This document shows, piece by piece, positions 8,139 to 16,895 of a stretch of 64,000 bases of DNA (positions are counted from its first letter, which is position 1; each line of letters begins with the position of its first letter). The DNA comes from JAXMCI01 sp046349435. Lineage in GTDB: Bacteria > Pseudomonadota > Alphaproteobacteria > Dongiales > Dongiaceae. A model generated the notes under the pieces. The model did no database searches, was not told where the DNA came from, and saw only the letters and a list, made by a program, of their open reading frames with translations. The stretch is from contig JAXMCI010000001.1 of NCBI GenBank assembly GCA_046349435.1, forward strand, positions 1-64,000, in the 5' to 3' direction. The translations under genes and the position numbers were made by a program.

Positions 8139-8429
8139 CTAGGCGATTCGCTTGCCGGTGGCTGCGGCCCCCGCCGGAGCGGGCGCCGGCGCGATGGGCT
8201 GCTCGGGGAGGCCGAGCTCGCTCAGCGACTGGCCGGTCGCCGAGCGCCGGCCGCCCTCCTCGATGATCACGTAGGAGCCGTCGGCGCGACGCGCCACGAC
8301 GGTCCAGCGGCCGGCCCGTCCAGGGGCAGAAAAGACATCGCCGGCCGTGCCGGAATGGCGGCTGCCCGCCGGCCAGATGGAGGCAAGCACAGCGAGATCG
8401 GCACTGGTGAGATCGGCGCGCTTTTGCAC
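8139..8429 (-). CDS. Hypothetical protein, possible stress-regulon member
   Basis: About 96 residues from GTG 8429 (AGGG sits a few bases upstream); no ATG is available nearby. The central part TVVARRADGSYVIIEEGGRRSATGQSLSELGLPEQPI looks like a genuine small folded domain; the tail is Ala/Pro-rich. No signal peptide or TM segment. I recognise no family. A sequence fitting the alphaproteobacterial sigma-EcfG consensus lies about 70 bp upstream (8497-8521, same strand). Confidence 0.55.
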   Translation of the reverse strand: MQKRADLTSADLAVLASIWPAGSRHSGTAGDVFSAPGRAGRWTVVARRADGSYVIIEEGGRRSATGQSLSELGLPEQPIAPAPAPAGAAATGKRIA

Positions 8430-8496
8430 TGCCCTGACCCCTGAAATCCGTTTTCCCCTGCAGGACACCGGTGGAGCGATGCCCGAGTTATGCCAC

Positions 8497-8521
8497 AACA
8501 CAGGGGTTCGCGCCAAGTTCC
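8497..8521 (-). promoter_or_regulatory. Candidate sigma-EcfG promoter
   Basis: On the minus strand GGAAC is followed by 17 bases and then GTT, matching the GGAAC-N16/17-GTT form of general-stress EcfG promoters. It points toward the small gene ending at 8139. A single short match in one genome region can arise by chance. Confidence 0.35.
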
Positions 8522-8631
8522 TTGACGACCGATGACAATATGACTTTCCGGAAATAAATTTCGGCGACATATCGCTTAGGTGGAAGCGCGGTCGCCGGAA
8601 GGGGTGGCGGCCGGGGGCGCAGGGGTGGATC

Positions 8632-9027
8632 ATGCTGATGCGGTCCAGTCGGATCCTCGTCGTCGAGGACGAGCTCACGAACGCGTTCCGGATCGAGGCG
8701 GCGCTGACGGCCCACGGCCACCGGCCGGTCGGGCCGGCGCGCAGCGTCGGTGCGGCCATGGCGCTGATCGAGCGCGAGCCGGTCGATGCCGCCCTGCTCG
8801 ACCTCCGGCTGGAGGACGATCTCGCCCTGCCGGTGGCCGAGGCGCTCGACCGCCGCGGCATTCCCTATGCCATCGTCACGGGCTTCGACGCCGCGTTCGC
8901 CGCCCGCCTGCTGCCCGGCCGTCCTTACCTCGCCAAGCCGTTCCAGCTGCGCGCGCTGCAGCGGCTGGTCGCGGCGCTGCTGCCCGAGGCGGGCGCGTTC
9001 GGGACTCGCCAGCCGGTCCCCGCCTGA
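8632..9027 (+). CDS. Stand-alone response-regulator receiver protein
   Basis: 131 residues consisting of one REC domain. Acidic pair E12/D13, phospho-acceptor D57 (LLDLRLEDD), T83 (IVTGF) and K102 (AKPF) are all present. No output domain, so it probably works through protein interaction, like the single-domain regulators paired with HWE/HisKA2 kinases in Alphaproteobacteria. Start ATG 8632; ATG 8638 is an alternative. The upstream ~100 bp are AT-rich compared with the surroundings (including GAAATAAATTTC at 8550-8561), suggesting a regulated promoter. No cognate kinase is adjacent. Confidence 0.9.
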   Translation: MLMRSSRILVVEDELTNAFRIEAALTAHGHRPVGPARSVGAAMALIEREPVDAALLDLRLEDDLALPVAEALDRRGIPYAIVTGFDAAFAARLLPGRPYLAKPFQLRALQRLVAALLPEAGAFGTRQPVPA

Positions 9028-9122
9028 TTGCCACCGACCCGGCACGGGCCGGGGTGGGGCGCAGGTCCGGGCAGGCTGGCGATTGAAAGCGGCGCGCAAA
9101 GCCTATAGTTGTTGCGCGGCTC

Positions 9123-9199
9123 CGGGGCGTAGCTCAGCCAGGTAGAGTGCCTGCTTTGGGAGCAGGATGTCGCTGGTTCAAATCCAGTCGCCCCGACCA
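9123..9199 (+). tRNA. tRNA-Pro (UGG anticodon)
   Basis: 77-nt cloverleaf: acceptor CGGGGCG pairs with CGCCCCG, discriminator A, encoded CCA. The anticodon loop TTTGGGA gives UGG on a CCTGC/GCAGG stem, and the T-arm is TGGTTCAAATCCA. The C1:G72 acceptor start is typical of bacterial proline tRNAs. It sits 30 bp before purC in the same orientation. Confidence 0.97.
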
Positions 9200-9228
9200 T
9201 TTCTCCCCTGGCCCGCACCTCCGAGGAC

Positions 9229-10206
9229 ATGGATCCGGCTCTGCTACGCGCCCATGCGCACCAGGTGCTCCGCGACGCGACGCTGCCGGAGCTGCCCAAC
9301 CACTATCGCGGAAAGGTCCGCGACAACTACGACCTGCCGGACGGGCGGCGGGTGATCGTCGCCAGCGACCGGCTGAGCGCCTTCGACCGCATCCTCTGCG
9401 CCGTGCCGTTCAAGGGCCAGGTGCTGACCGAGACGGCGCGCTTCTGGTTCGACGCGACGCGCGACATCTGTCCGAATCACGTGCTCGGCTACCCCGACCC
9501 CAACGTGCTGGTCGCCCGCCGCCTCGAGATGCTGCCGGTCGAGATCGTCGTGCGCGGCTATCTCGCCGGCACCACCGCGACCTCGATCCTGACCCTCTAC
9601 AAGGCCGGGCAGCGCGAGATGTACGGCGTCCGGCTGCCGGACGGGCTGGCCGACAACCAGCCCCTGCCCCGCCCGATCCTGACGCCGACCAGCAAGGCCG
9701 CCGCCGGCGGCCATGACGAGCCGCTGGCGCCGTCGGACATCCTGGCCCGGGGGCTGCTGACCCCCGCGCAGTGGGCGACGCTCGGCGACCATGCCCTCCG
9801 GCTGTTCGCCCGCGGCCAGGCGATGGCGGCCGAGCGCGGCCTGATCCTGGTCGACACCAAGTACGAGTTCGGCGTCGACGCGGCCGGCACCATCACGCTG
9901 GCCGACGAGATCCACACGCCGGACAGCAGCCGCTACTGGCGGGCGGCGAGCTACGACGCGCGGCTGGCGGCCGGCCAGCGGCCGGAGAGCTTCGACAAGG
10001 ACTTCGTGCGCAGCTGGGTGGCGGCGCGCTGCGACCCCTATCGCGACCCGATCCCGGCGATCCCGGAGGAGCTGGTGCTGGCCACCGCCGCCGTCTACAT
10101 CGAGGCCTTCGAGACGATCACCGGCCGCGCCTTCGCCTTCCCCGCGGACGACACGCCGGTGCTCGAGCGGATCCGCCGCAACCTGGCGCCGCTGCTGCGC
10201 GGCTGA
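9229..10206 (+). CDS. purC: SAICAR synthase
   Basis: 325 residues. The enzyme joins CAIR and aspartate using ATP to give SAICAR in de novo purine synthesis. Family signatures are visible: GKVRDNYDLPDGRRVIVASDRLSAFD (about 27-52), the VRGYLAGT segment, the DTKYEFG motif (about 205) and the DEIHTPDSSRYW motif (about 225). This is the longer yeast ADE1-like form found in some Alphaproteobacteria. It stands alone behind tRNA-Pro without other pur genes. Confidence 0.96.
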   Translation: MDPALLRAHAHQVLRDATLPELPNHYRGKVRDNYDLPDGRRVIVASDRLSAFDRILCAVPFKGQVLTETARFWFDATRDICPNHVLGYPDPNVLVARRLEMLPVEIVVRGYLAGTTATSILTLYKAGQREMYGVRLPDGLADNQPLPRPILTPTSKAAAGGHDEPLAPSDILARGLLTPAQWATLGDHALRLFARGQAMAAERGLILVDTKYEFGVDAAGTITLADEIHTPDSSRYWRAASYDARLAAGQRPESFDKDFVRSWVAARCDPYRDPIPAIPEELVLATAAVYIEAFETITGRAFAFPADDTPVLERIRRNLAPLLRG

Positions 10207-10216
10207 GCCGCCGCGC

Positions 10217-11266
10217 TCACTCCCCCGCGAGGAAGGCCCAGGCGGCACGCGCCCGCTGCGCCTTGGCGCGGCCGGTCTCGACCAGGGCGCGGGCCAGTGC
10301 CAGCTGGTCGCGCGCGCCACTGCCGGAGATCCTGGCAAGCCAGGCCGCCGGGAACCCGCCGGCACCGGCGAGCGCCCCGGCGACCGCGCCGGCCATGCAG
10401 CCGATGGTGTCGGTGTCGCGGCCGAAATTGGCGGCATAGCGCACCACCGTCGCCGGCTCGCCGCCGGCCAGCCGCAGCAGCGCGAAGGTCGCCGGGATGG
10501 TCTCGCGGGCGTCGCAGGCGATCGCCCGCCGGAAGCGGGCGTGATAGCGCTCGCGGAAGGCGCGGTACTCCGCGGTCTCGGCCGCCAGCGCCAAGGCGGC
10601 GCCGATCAGCTCGATCATCTCGCCGCCGCTCCACGGCTTGATGTGGGCGGTGGCCGCGGCGATCGCCGCATCCAGCCCGGCCGCGCCGGTCATCGCGCCG
10701 GTCATCGCGCCGGTCATCGCAACGGCGATCGCCGCGGCGAGCGCCGCCGCCCCGTCCTGGCAGAAGGCCGCCTCGTCGACATGGACCAGCGACGCGATCT
10801 CCTGCGCCTGGGCGGCGGCGGCGCGGGGGTTGCCGGCATTGACGATGCCGACCGGCGCGATCGCCATCGCGGCCGTCGAGCTCGGCATGTGGCCGAGCGC
10901 GATGCGCCGCGGCGGCACGCCGTAGGCGAGCTTCGCCGCAGCATGGCGGATCGAGGCGAAGAAGCGCTCCGCCTTGTCGCCGCCGAACTGGTCGCGATGG
11001 GCGAGCCACTGCGCCGCCCAGCCATCGGCATCGGCCTCGCCGCCGCTCGCCAGCAGCGCGTCGGCGAGCAGGTGCTTCATGATCGAGTCGTCGGTGCCGT
11101 CGCCCTCGAACGCGTCGATCCAGCCGAAGCGGCGCTCGATCTCCGCCGGCTCGAGCAGCTCGGAGGGCGTGCCCATGGCGTCGCCGATCAGCCCGCCCAG
11201 CAGGCAGCCATGGGCGCGGTCGACCAGGGACGCCGGATCGGTCTCCATCGGGGCTGCGCTGCTCAT
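10217..11266 (-). CDS. ADP-ribosylglycohydrolase family protein
   Basis: 349 residues from ATG 11266. The Mg-binding motifs of the DraG/ARH fold are present: GLIGDAMGTPSE near 28, EGDGTDDSIMKH near 56 and FGRDTDTIGCMAGAVAGAL near 285. The family hydrolyses N- or O-glycosidic bonds of ADP-ribose or related ribosyl compounds. It begins 17 bp after the GntR gene and must share its promoter region, opposite a sugar ABC operon, so a metabolic role on a glycoside is more likely here than protein de-ADP-ribosylation (inference). It contains a tandem AMTG repeat (see 10682-10717). Confidence 0.9.
   Translation of the reverse strand: MSSAAPMETDPASLVDRAHGCLLGGLIGDAMGTPSELLEPAEIERRFGWIDAFEGDGTDDSIMKHLLADALLASGGEADADGWAAQWLAHRDQFGGDKAERFFASIRHAAAKLAYGVPPRRIALGHMPSSTAAMAIAPVGIVNAGNPRAAAAQAQEIASLVHVDEAAFCQDGAAALAAAIAVAMTGAMTGAMTGAAGLDAAIAAATAHIKPWSGGEMIELIGAALALAAETAEYRAFRERYHARFRRAIACDARETIPATFALLRLAGGEPATVVRYAANFGRDTDTIGCMAGAVAGALAGAGGFPAAWLARISGSGARDQLALARALVETGRAKAQRARAAWAFLAGE
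10682..10717. repeat. Three perfect 12-bp tandem copies
   Basis: The unit CGCGCCGGTCAT occurs three times head to tail inside the ADP-ribosylglycohydrolase gene, encoding AMTG repeats on the minus strand. In-frame length changes would alter only a loop, so it may be a slippage site. Confidence 0.9.
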
Positions 11267-11283
11267 GACGTGGTCCTCCGAGA

Positions 11284-12054
11284 CTATCCCGCCCGGCCGC
11301 CGGCGGCGATGCGCAGCAGGTCCTCGCTGGCGATGCCGAGCAGCGCCTGCATGCGGGCGCGGGCATCGTCGGCGCGGCGCAGCCGGATCGCCTCCAGCAC
11401 CTCGCCATGGGCGGCCAGCGTGCGGCTGTAATTGACCGAGGCCGAGGTGGTGAGGCGGAAGGCGTTGACCAGGGCGGCGCCGATGACGTTGCCGAGATTG
11501 GCCAGCACCGGGTTGCGGCTCGCCTTCAGGATGCCGATGTGGAATCGCACGTCGGCCTCGGCGCAGGCATCGAGGTCGGCGAGGTCGGCCCGGCACATCG
11601 CCTCGTAGGCCTCCTCGATCGCCGCCAGGGTGCGCGCCGTGCCGCGCAGCGCGGCGAGCGCGGCCGCCGCCGGCTCGATGATCTGCCGCGCCTCGGTCAG
11701 GCCGCGGACGAAGTCGAGATCGGGCTCGACCTGGCCCATCCAGGCGAGCACGTCGGCATCGAGGCGGTTCCAGTCCTCCGAGGCGCGCACCCGGGTGCCG
11801 GCGCGCTGCCGGGTCTCGATCAGCCCCTTGGCCGCGAGCGTCCGCGTCGCCTCGCGCAAGGCGGTGCGGCTGACCCCGAACTCGGCGGCGAGCTCGGCCT
11901 CGGTCGGCAGCGACGTGCCGGGCGGATAGCGGCCGGAGAGGATGCGCAGCGCCAGCCCGCTGGTGACGCGGTCGCGGATCCAGACGGCCGGACGCACCGC
12001 CTCGCCCGCCTCCGCGTCGCCGACCCTGGCCATGCGCCTCGCCGCCCGCTCCAT
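11284..12054 (-). CDS. GntR/FadR-family transcriptional regulator
   Basis: About 256 residues from ATG 12054, which has GGAG 12 nt upstream. The in-frame ATG 12111 would leave no ribosome-binding site, because the palindrome abuts it. N-terminal winged helix (LPTEAELAAEFGVSRTALREATRTLAAKGLI) followed by a C-terminal FCD ligand domain with the D/H metal-binding pattern (ADVRFHIGIL). FCD regulators of this type usually sense sugar acids or carboxylates and repress neighbouring catabolic operons. It is divergent from the ABC operon starting at 12178 and probably binds the palindrome at 12114-12145. Confidence 0.92.
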   Translation of the reverse strand: MERAARRMARVGDAEAGEAVRPAVWIRDRVTSGLALRILSGRYPPGTSLPTEAELAAEFGVSRTALREATRTLAAKGLIETRQRAGTRVRASEDWNRLDADVLAWMGQVEPDLDFVRGLTEARQIIEPAAAALAALRGTARTLAAIEEAYEAMCRADLADLDACAEADVRFHIGILKASRNPVLANLGNVIGAALVNAFRLTTSASVNYSRTLAAHGEVLEAIRLRRADDARARMQALLGIASEDLLRIAAGGRAG

Positions 12055-12099
12055 CGCGCGATGGTGCTCCGTCCGTCCGGTCGGGCCAAGCCGATCGGC

Positions 12100-12127
12100 T
12101 TGACCCGGCATCGGTGTACGATATTAT
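12100..12127 (+). promoter_or_regulatory. Sigma70-type promoter for the sugar ABC operon
   Basis: TTGACC (12100-12105), a 16-bp spacer, and TATTAT (12122-12127), five of six matches to the -10 consensus. The predicted start point lies near 12135, about 43 bp before the first operon gene. The -10 is inside the palindrome, so a bound regulator would occlude RNA polymerase. Confidence 0.65.
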
Positions 12128-12145
12128 CCCGATAAGATCATACAC
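12114..12145. promoter_or_regulatory. 32-bp imperfect palindrome, probable GntR operator
   Basis: Begins GTGTACGATATTATC and ends GATAAGATCATACAC, so the two halves are near inverted copies (GTGTA/TACAC ends, GAT/ATC and TTATC/GATAA cores). It is the most AT-rich stretch of this intergenic region and overlaps the -10 of the rightward promoter. Its position between the GntR gene and its likely target operon makes it the obvious operator for both. Confidence 0.75.
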
Positions 12146-12177
12146 TGTTGCGCGGCGATGCGCAGCACGGGAGGAGC

Positions 12178-13143
12178 ATGGCGAACCTGCCCCGCGGCCT
12201 GACGACGCTGGCGAGCCCGCTCGGCCGGATCGGCGCGGTCTGGGTGGCGGTGGTGGCCCTGTTCCTGCTCTCCGGCCTGATCTCGCCGGCGATGTTCCAG
12301 TTCGGCCAGGTCCTCAACATGCTGCAGGTGGCGGCCTTCCTCGGCGTGCTCGCCACCGGCCAGACGCTGGCCCTGCTGGTCGGCGGCATCGACCTCAGCC
12401 AGGCCGGCATCGTCACCCTGGTGAACATCCTGGCGACCAGCCTGATGCTGGGCTCCGACGCCAACATGGCCCAGGGCGTGCTGCTGCCGCTGCTCGTCGC
12501 GCTGGCGGTCGGGCTGCTCAACGGGGTCGTCGTCGTGCTGCTGCGGGTGACGCCGCTGATCGCCACCCTGGCGATGAACTCGATCCTGTTCGGCGCGGCG
12601 CTGGTCTATACCGGCGGCGCGCCGCACGGCCAGGCGGCGCCCTCCTTCCAGTGGGTCGGCGCCGGCAGCCTGCTGGGACTGCCGGTCAGCATGCTGGTCT
12701 GGCTGGCGCTGGCGCTGGCCGTCGCCTGGGCCACGCGCCGCACGGTCGCCGGGCGCTGGCTCTACGCTACCGGCGCCAACTTGGCGGCGGCCCGGCTGAT
12801 GGGCGTGCCGGTCGCCGCGGTGTCGATCGGCGCCTACGCCGCCAGCGCGCTGCTCGCCGGCATCGGCGGGCTGCTCTTCACCGCCTATATCGGCGCCCCC
12901 AGCCTCGGCATCGGCAACCAGTTCCTGCTGACCTCGATCGCCGCCGTGGTGGTCGGCGGCACCGCGCTCACCGGCGGGGTCGGCAGCGTCGTCGCCACCA
13001 TCGGCGGCACCATCTTCATCACCGAGCTCAACAGCTTCACCAACGTCATCCGGGTGACCACCGGCACCCAGATGGTGCTGCAGGGCGCCATCATCGCGCT
13101 CAGCGTCGCGCTCTACCGGACGGTCGGCCGGCGACGCGCCTGA
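12178..13143 (+). CDS. Sugar ABC transporter permease (RbsC/BPD_transp_2 type)
   Basis: 321 residues, ATG 12178 behind GGGAGGAGC. Hydrophobic throughout, with about 8-10 transmembrane helices and the conserved LALLVGGIDLSQAG segment of CUT2 permeases. The C-terminal half carries GVPVAAVSIGAYAASALLAG, as in ribose/xylose permeases. It imports a monosaccharide or sugar-like compound together with the binding protein and the ATPase that follow. A second permease domain is fused to that ATPase, so the membrane channel is probably a heterodimer. Confidence 0.93.
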   Translation: MANLPRGLTTLASPLGRIGAVWVAVVALFLLSGLISPAMFQFGQVLNMLQVAAFLGVLATGQTLALLVGGIDLSQAGIVTLVNILATSLMLGSDANMAQGVLLPLLVALAVGLLNGVVVVLLRVTPLIATLAMNSILFGAALVYTGGAPHGQAAPSFQWVGAGSLLGLPVSMLVWLALALAVAWATRRTVAGRWLYATGANLAAARLMGVPVAAVSIGAYAASALLAGIGGLLFTAYIGAPSLGIGNQFLLTSIAAVVVGGTALTGGVGSVVATIGGTIFITELNSFTNVIRVTTGTQMVLQGAIIALSVALYRTVGRRRA

Positions 13144-13220
13144 AGGAATCGGGCGCCCGCGGTCCGACGCCGGTGGACCGCGGGACGCCAGGAACAACCG
13201 AGCCGGCGGGAGGAAGAACC

Positions 13221-14315
13221 ATGAAGCCCATCGCAGACCACCTGCTCACCCGGCGCCGCGCCCTCCAGCTCGGCGTCGCCGCGGCCGCGATCGTCGCGGC
13301 GCCGCGCTGGCTGGGCGCGCGCGCCGACACCATCGCCGATGCCGACATGACGAAGAGCGGCCCGACGGTCCAGGGGACGAAGAAGAACGGCCCCTACCGG
13401 ATCGGCTTCTCCAACGGCTTCTCCGGCAACAGCTGGCGGGCGATGTGCATCCGCGCCCTGCAGCTCGAGGCGGCGCAGCACAAGGACGTCGGCGACCTGA
13501 TCATCGTCGACGGCCAGGGCGACATCACCAAGCAGGTCAACGACATCGAGTCGCTGGCCAGCCAGCAGGTCGACGCCATCCTGTGCATCGCCAACTCCGG
13601 CACCGCCGTGGTCCCGGCCCTCAAGGCGGCGACCGGCGACGGCATCGTCACGGTGCCCTTCAACCTGCCGGTCGACGGCGAGGCCTACACCGCCTATTGC
13701 GGCACCGACCCGTCGAAGAAGGGCAAGTCGTCGGGCACCTGGCTGCGCGACGCGCTCCGCGGCAAGGGCAAGATCGTGGCGCTCGGCGGCATCCCCGGCA
13801 ACTCCTACACCGCCGCCGGCTGGAAGGGCGCGCAGGAGGCCTTCGCCGGCTCCGGCATCGAGGTGCTCGCCTTCAAGGATACCGACTGGTCGGAGGACAA
13901 GGCCAAGGTGGTGATGAGCGACCTGATCGCCGCCTATCCGCAGATCGACGGCATCTGGGCCGATGGCGGCCAGGTCACCGCCGGCGCCAGCAAGGCGCTG
14001 CTCGCCGCCGGCCGGCCGCTCGTCCCGGTCACCGGCGACGACTACAACGGCCTGCTCAAGCTCTACGACGCCGAGAAGGGCAAGCAGCCGAAGTTCGACA
14101 TCGGCCTGATCTCCGAGCCGACCTGGGAGAGCGTCGTGGCGCTGCGCATGGCGCTCGCCGTGCTGCGCGGCGAGTCGATCCAGAAGCAGTGGATCATCAC
14201 GCCGAAGCTGATCACCAAGGACAACTACAAGAAATACATGCGGCCGGACCTCGCGGACGGCGTCTTCACCGACACCAACCTGTCCGACGAGGAGCTGAAG
14301 AAGATCTTCAGCTGA
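13221..14315 (+). CDS. Periplasmic sugar-binding protein (RbsB-like)
   Basis: 364 residues, ATG 13221 preceded by GGGAGGAAG. The leader LLTRRRALQLGVAAAAIVAAP is Tat-like (R-R-R-A-L). The mature protein is a Peripla_BP_4 fold: YRIGFSNGFSGNSWR at the first strand, then DLIIVDGQGDITKQVNDIESLASQQVDAILC, and VPVTGDDYNG near residue 275. Ligand unknown; together with downstream lactonase and dehydratase genes, an aldose, sugar acid or its lactone is likely. Unlike typical RbsB proteins it has an N-terminal spacer (about 35-60). Confidence 0.92.
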   Translation: MKPIADHLLTRRRALQLGVAAAAIVAAPRWLGARADTIADADMTKSGPTVQGTKKNGPYRIGFSNGFSGNSWRAMCIRALQLEAAQHKDVGDLIIVDGQGDITKQVNDIESLASQQVDAILCIANSGTAVVPALKAATGDGIVTVPFNLPVDGEAYTAYCGTDPSKKGKSSGTWLRDALRGKGKIVALGGIPGNSYTAAGWKGAQEAFAGSGIEVLAFKDTDWSEDKAKVVMSDLIAAYPQIDGIWADGGQVTAGASKALLAAGRPLVPVTGDDYNGLLKLYDAEKGKQPKFDIGLISEPTWESVVALRMALAVLRGESIQKQWIITPKLITKDNYKKYMRPDLADGVFTDTNLSDEELKKIFS

Positions 14316-14351
14316 GCTGAGGACGGTCTTCAGCTAATCCTGCGGACGACG

Positions 14352-16885
14352 ATGCAGGAGGCGGCCGCCCCGCCGCTCGCGGTCGAGGGGATCTCCAAGC
14401 GCTTTCCTGGCGTGCAGGCGCTCAAGGGGGTCTCCTTCGACTGCCGGGCCGGCGAGATCCATGCCCTGGTCGGCGAGAACGGCGCCGGCAAGTCGACCCT
14501 GATGCGGATCCTCGCCGGCGTGCACGCGCCGGACGAGGGCGTCGTGCGCATCGCCGGCCGGCCGGTGGAGCTCGCCGGCCGGCGGCGGAGGCGCGCCGCC
14601 TCGGCATCGCCATGGTCTACCAGGACACCCGCCTGGTCCCCGACCTCGACGTCGCGCAGAACGTCTTCCTCGGCCGCGAGCCGGGCGGCGTGCTGCTCGA
14701 GTACGGGACCATGCGGACCGCCGCGGCGGCGCTGATCCGCCGGCTCGGCGAGAGCATCGACGTGCGCCGGCCGGTGCGCGAGCTTTCGGTGGCCGAGCGG
14801 CAGATCGTCGAGATCGCGCGCGCGCTCAGCGTCGAGGCGCGCGTGCTGATCCTCGACGAGCCGACCTCGGCGCTGACCCCGCCCGACGTCGCCAGGCTCT
14901 TCGCCATCCTGCGCGAGCTCCGCGCGGCCGGCACCGCGGTGGTTTTCATCTCGCACCGCCTGCCCGAGGTCTTCGCCATCGCCGACCGCATCACCGTGCT
15001 GAAGGACGGCGAGATGGTCGGCTCGGTGCCCGCCGCCGGCGTCACGCCCGACCAGGTGGTCGCGATGATGGTCGGCCGCGCGCTCTCCGTCGCCTTCCCG
15101 CCGCGCAATGCCGCGCCCGGCGCGGTCGTGCTGGCGGCCGAGCGGCTCGCGGTCGACGGCCTCGCCGAGCCGGCCAGCTTCTCGGTGCGGGCCGGCGAGA
15201 TCCTCGGGCTCGGCGGCATCACCGGCAGCGGCCAGCAGGCGCTCGCCCGCGCCCTGTTCGGGCTGGCGCCGGCGGGCGGCCGGCTGACGCTCGACGGCAA
15301 GCCGGTGGCGGTGCGCCGCCCGGCCGACGCGATCGCCGCCGGCATCGTCTACCTGCCCGCCGACCGCCGCGGCGAGGGCATGTTCCTGCCGCACTCGATC
15401 CGCGAGAACATCGCGCTGCCGCACATCGCCGACTGGGCCCGGCTCGGTATTCTCGACCTGCCGCGCGAGCGCGCCGCCGTGGCCCGCGAGATCGAGGCGC
15501 TGGCCATCCGCACGCCCTCGCCCGAGCAGCCGGCCGGGCTGCTCTCCGGCGGCAACCAGCAGAAGGTCGCCTTCGCCCGCTGGCTGCTCTCCAGCCCGCG
15601 CCTGTGCATCTTCGACGAGCCGACCCAGGGCGTCGACGTCGGCACCAAGATGGAGATCTACCGCATCATCCGCGCCATCGCCGCGCGCGGCATCGCGGTG
15701 ATCGTCGTCTCGGCCGACGTGCTCGAGCTGATCGGCCTCTCCGACCGCATCCTGGTGGTGGCGCGCGGCCGCATCGTCGACGAGGTCGCCGGCGCGGCGG
15801 CGACCGAGGAGCGCATCGTCGGCCGCGCCGTCGGCGCCGGCGAGAGCCACGCCGCGGACGCCGGGCCGGCGGATCCGGCGCCGGCCCGTAGCGGGCGGCG
15901 CGTCGGGGCCGGCGCCCGCCTGCTCGCCCGCTACGGGCCGGCGCTGCTGCTGGCCGGGGTGATCGGGCTGGTCACCGCCTACACGGCCAGCCGCTCGCCC
16001 TATTTCCTGACGCCGCGCAACCTCGCCAACCTCGCCATCCAGGTGGCGCCGCTGCTGCTGGTGGCGCTCGGCCAGCTCACCGTCATCCTGCTCGGCGGCA
16101 TCGACCTGTCGGCCGGGCCGACCATCAGCCTGGTCACCGCGCTCGCCTCCTTCCTGCTGGTCCCCGACCCGCCGGCGGGATTCGCCGCCGGGATCCTCGC
16201 CTGCCTGGCGGCCGGCGTCGCCATCGGGCTGGCCAACGGCACGCTGATCCGCTTCCTCGGGCTGCCCGACCTGATCGCCACGCTGGCCAGCTTCTCGATC
16301 GTCGCCGGCCTGGCGCTGATCATCCGGCCTGCCCCCGGCGGGCTGCTCGCCGATCCGCTCACCGGCAGCATCCTGGTGCGGATCGCCGGGGTGCCGGCCG
16401 CCTTCCTGCTCACCCTCCTCGCCGTGCTGCTCTACGAGGCGATGCTGCTGCGCGGCCGCGCCGGCCTCAGGCTCTACGCCGTCGGCTCGAGCGAGGAATC
16501 GGCCTATGTCGCCGGCCTTCCGGTGGCGCGCGTCCGCTTCGCCGCCTATGTCGCCTCCGGCCTCGCCGCGGCGCTCGCCGGCCTCGTCGTCGCCGCCCGC
16601 ATCGGCAGCGGCGACCCGCAGGCCGGCACCAACTTCACGCTGCTCTCGGTCACCGCCGTGGTGCTCGGCGGCGCCAGCGTCGCCGGCGGCCGCGGCACGG
16701 CGATCGGCGCCATGGCCGCGGCGATCCTGATCATGTTGATCCAGAGCGCGATGAACCAGCTGCACGTCTCCGCCTACTGGCAATATGTCCTGACCGGCGC
16801 GCTGACGCTGATCGCCGTCGCCCTCTACGCCCGGCGCGGCGGCGGCGGGGCGGCGCTGCGCCGGGCCAGGCGCGCGAGATCCTGA
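14352..16885 (+). CDS. Fused sugar ABC ATPase (two ATPase domains) and permease (frameshifted)
   Basis: ATG 14352 opens an RbsA-type first ATPase domain with intact Walker A GENGAGKST. At about 14580-14590 (GGCCGGCGGCGGAGG) the register moves in a way explained by one missing base, and coding continues without a break to 16885. The continuation has LSVAERQIVEIARAL, LILDEPTSALT, then a second domain with degenerate Walker A (GITGSGQQ) and LSGGNQQKVAFARWL. After a short linker (about 500-520) comes a complete BPD_transp_2 permease with ILLGGIDLSAGPT. Fusion of ATPase and permease in one chain is unusual for CUT2 systems. Confidence 0.85.
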
Positions 16886-16895
16886 GGGAGGACCC

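Noticed and set aside
10217..12145. Reading the ADP-ribosylglycohydrolase and everything upstream as one 642-residue protein
   Set aside because: The upstream part lies in another register over the GntR gene and has no similarity; the hydrolase has its own start at 11266.
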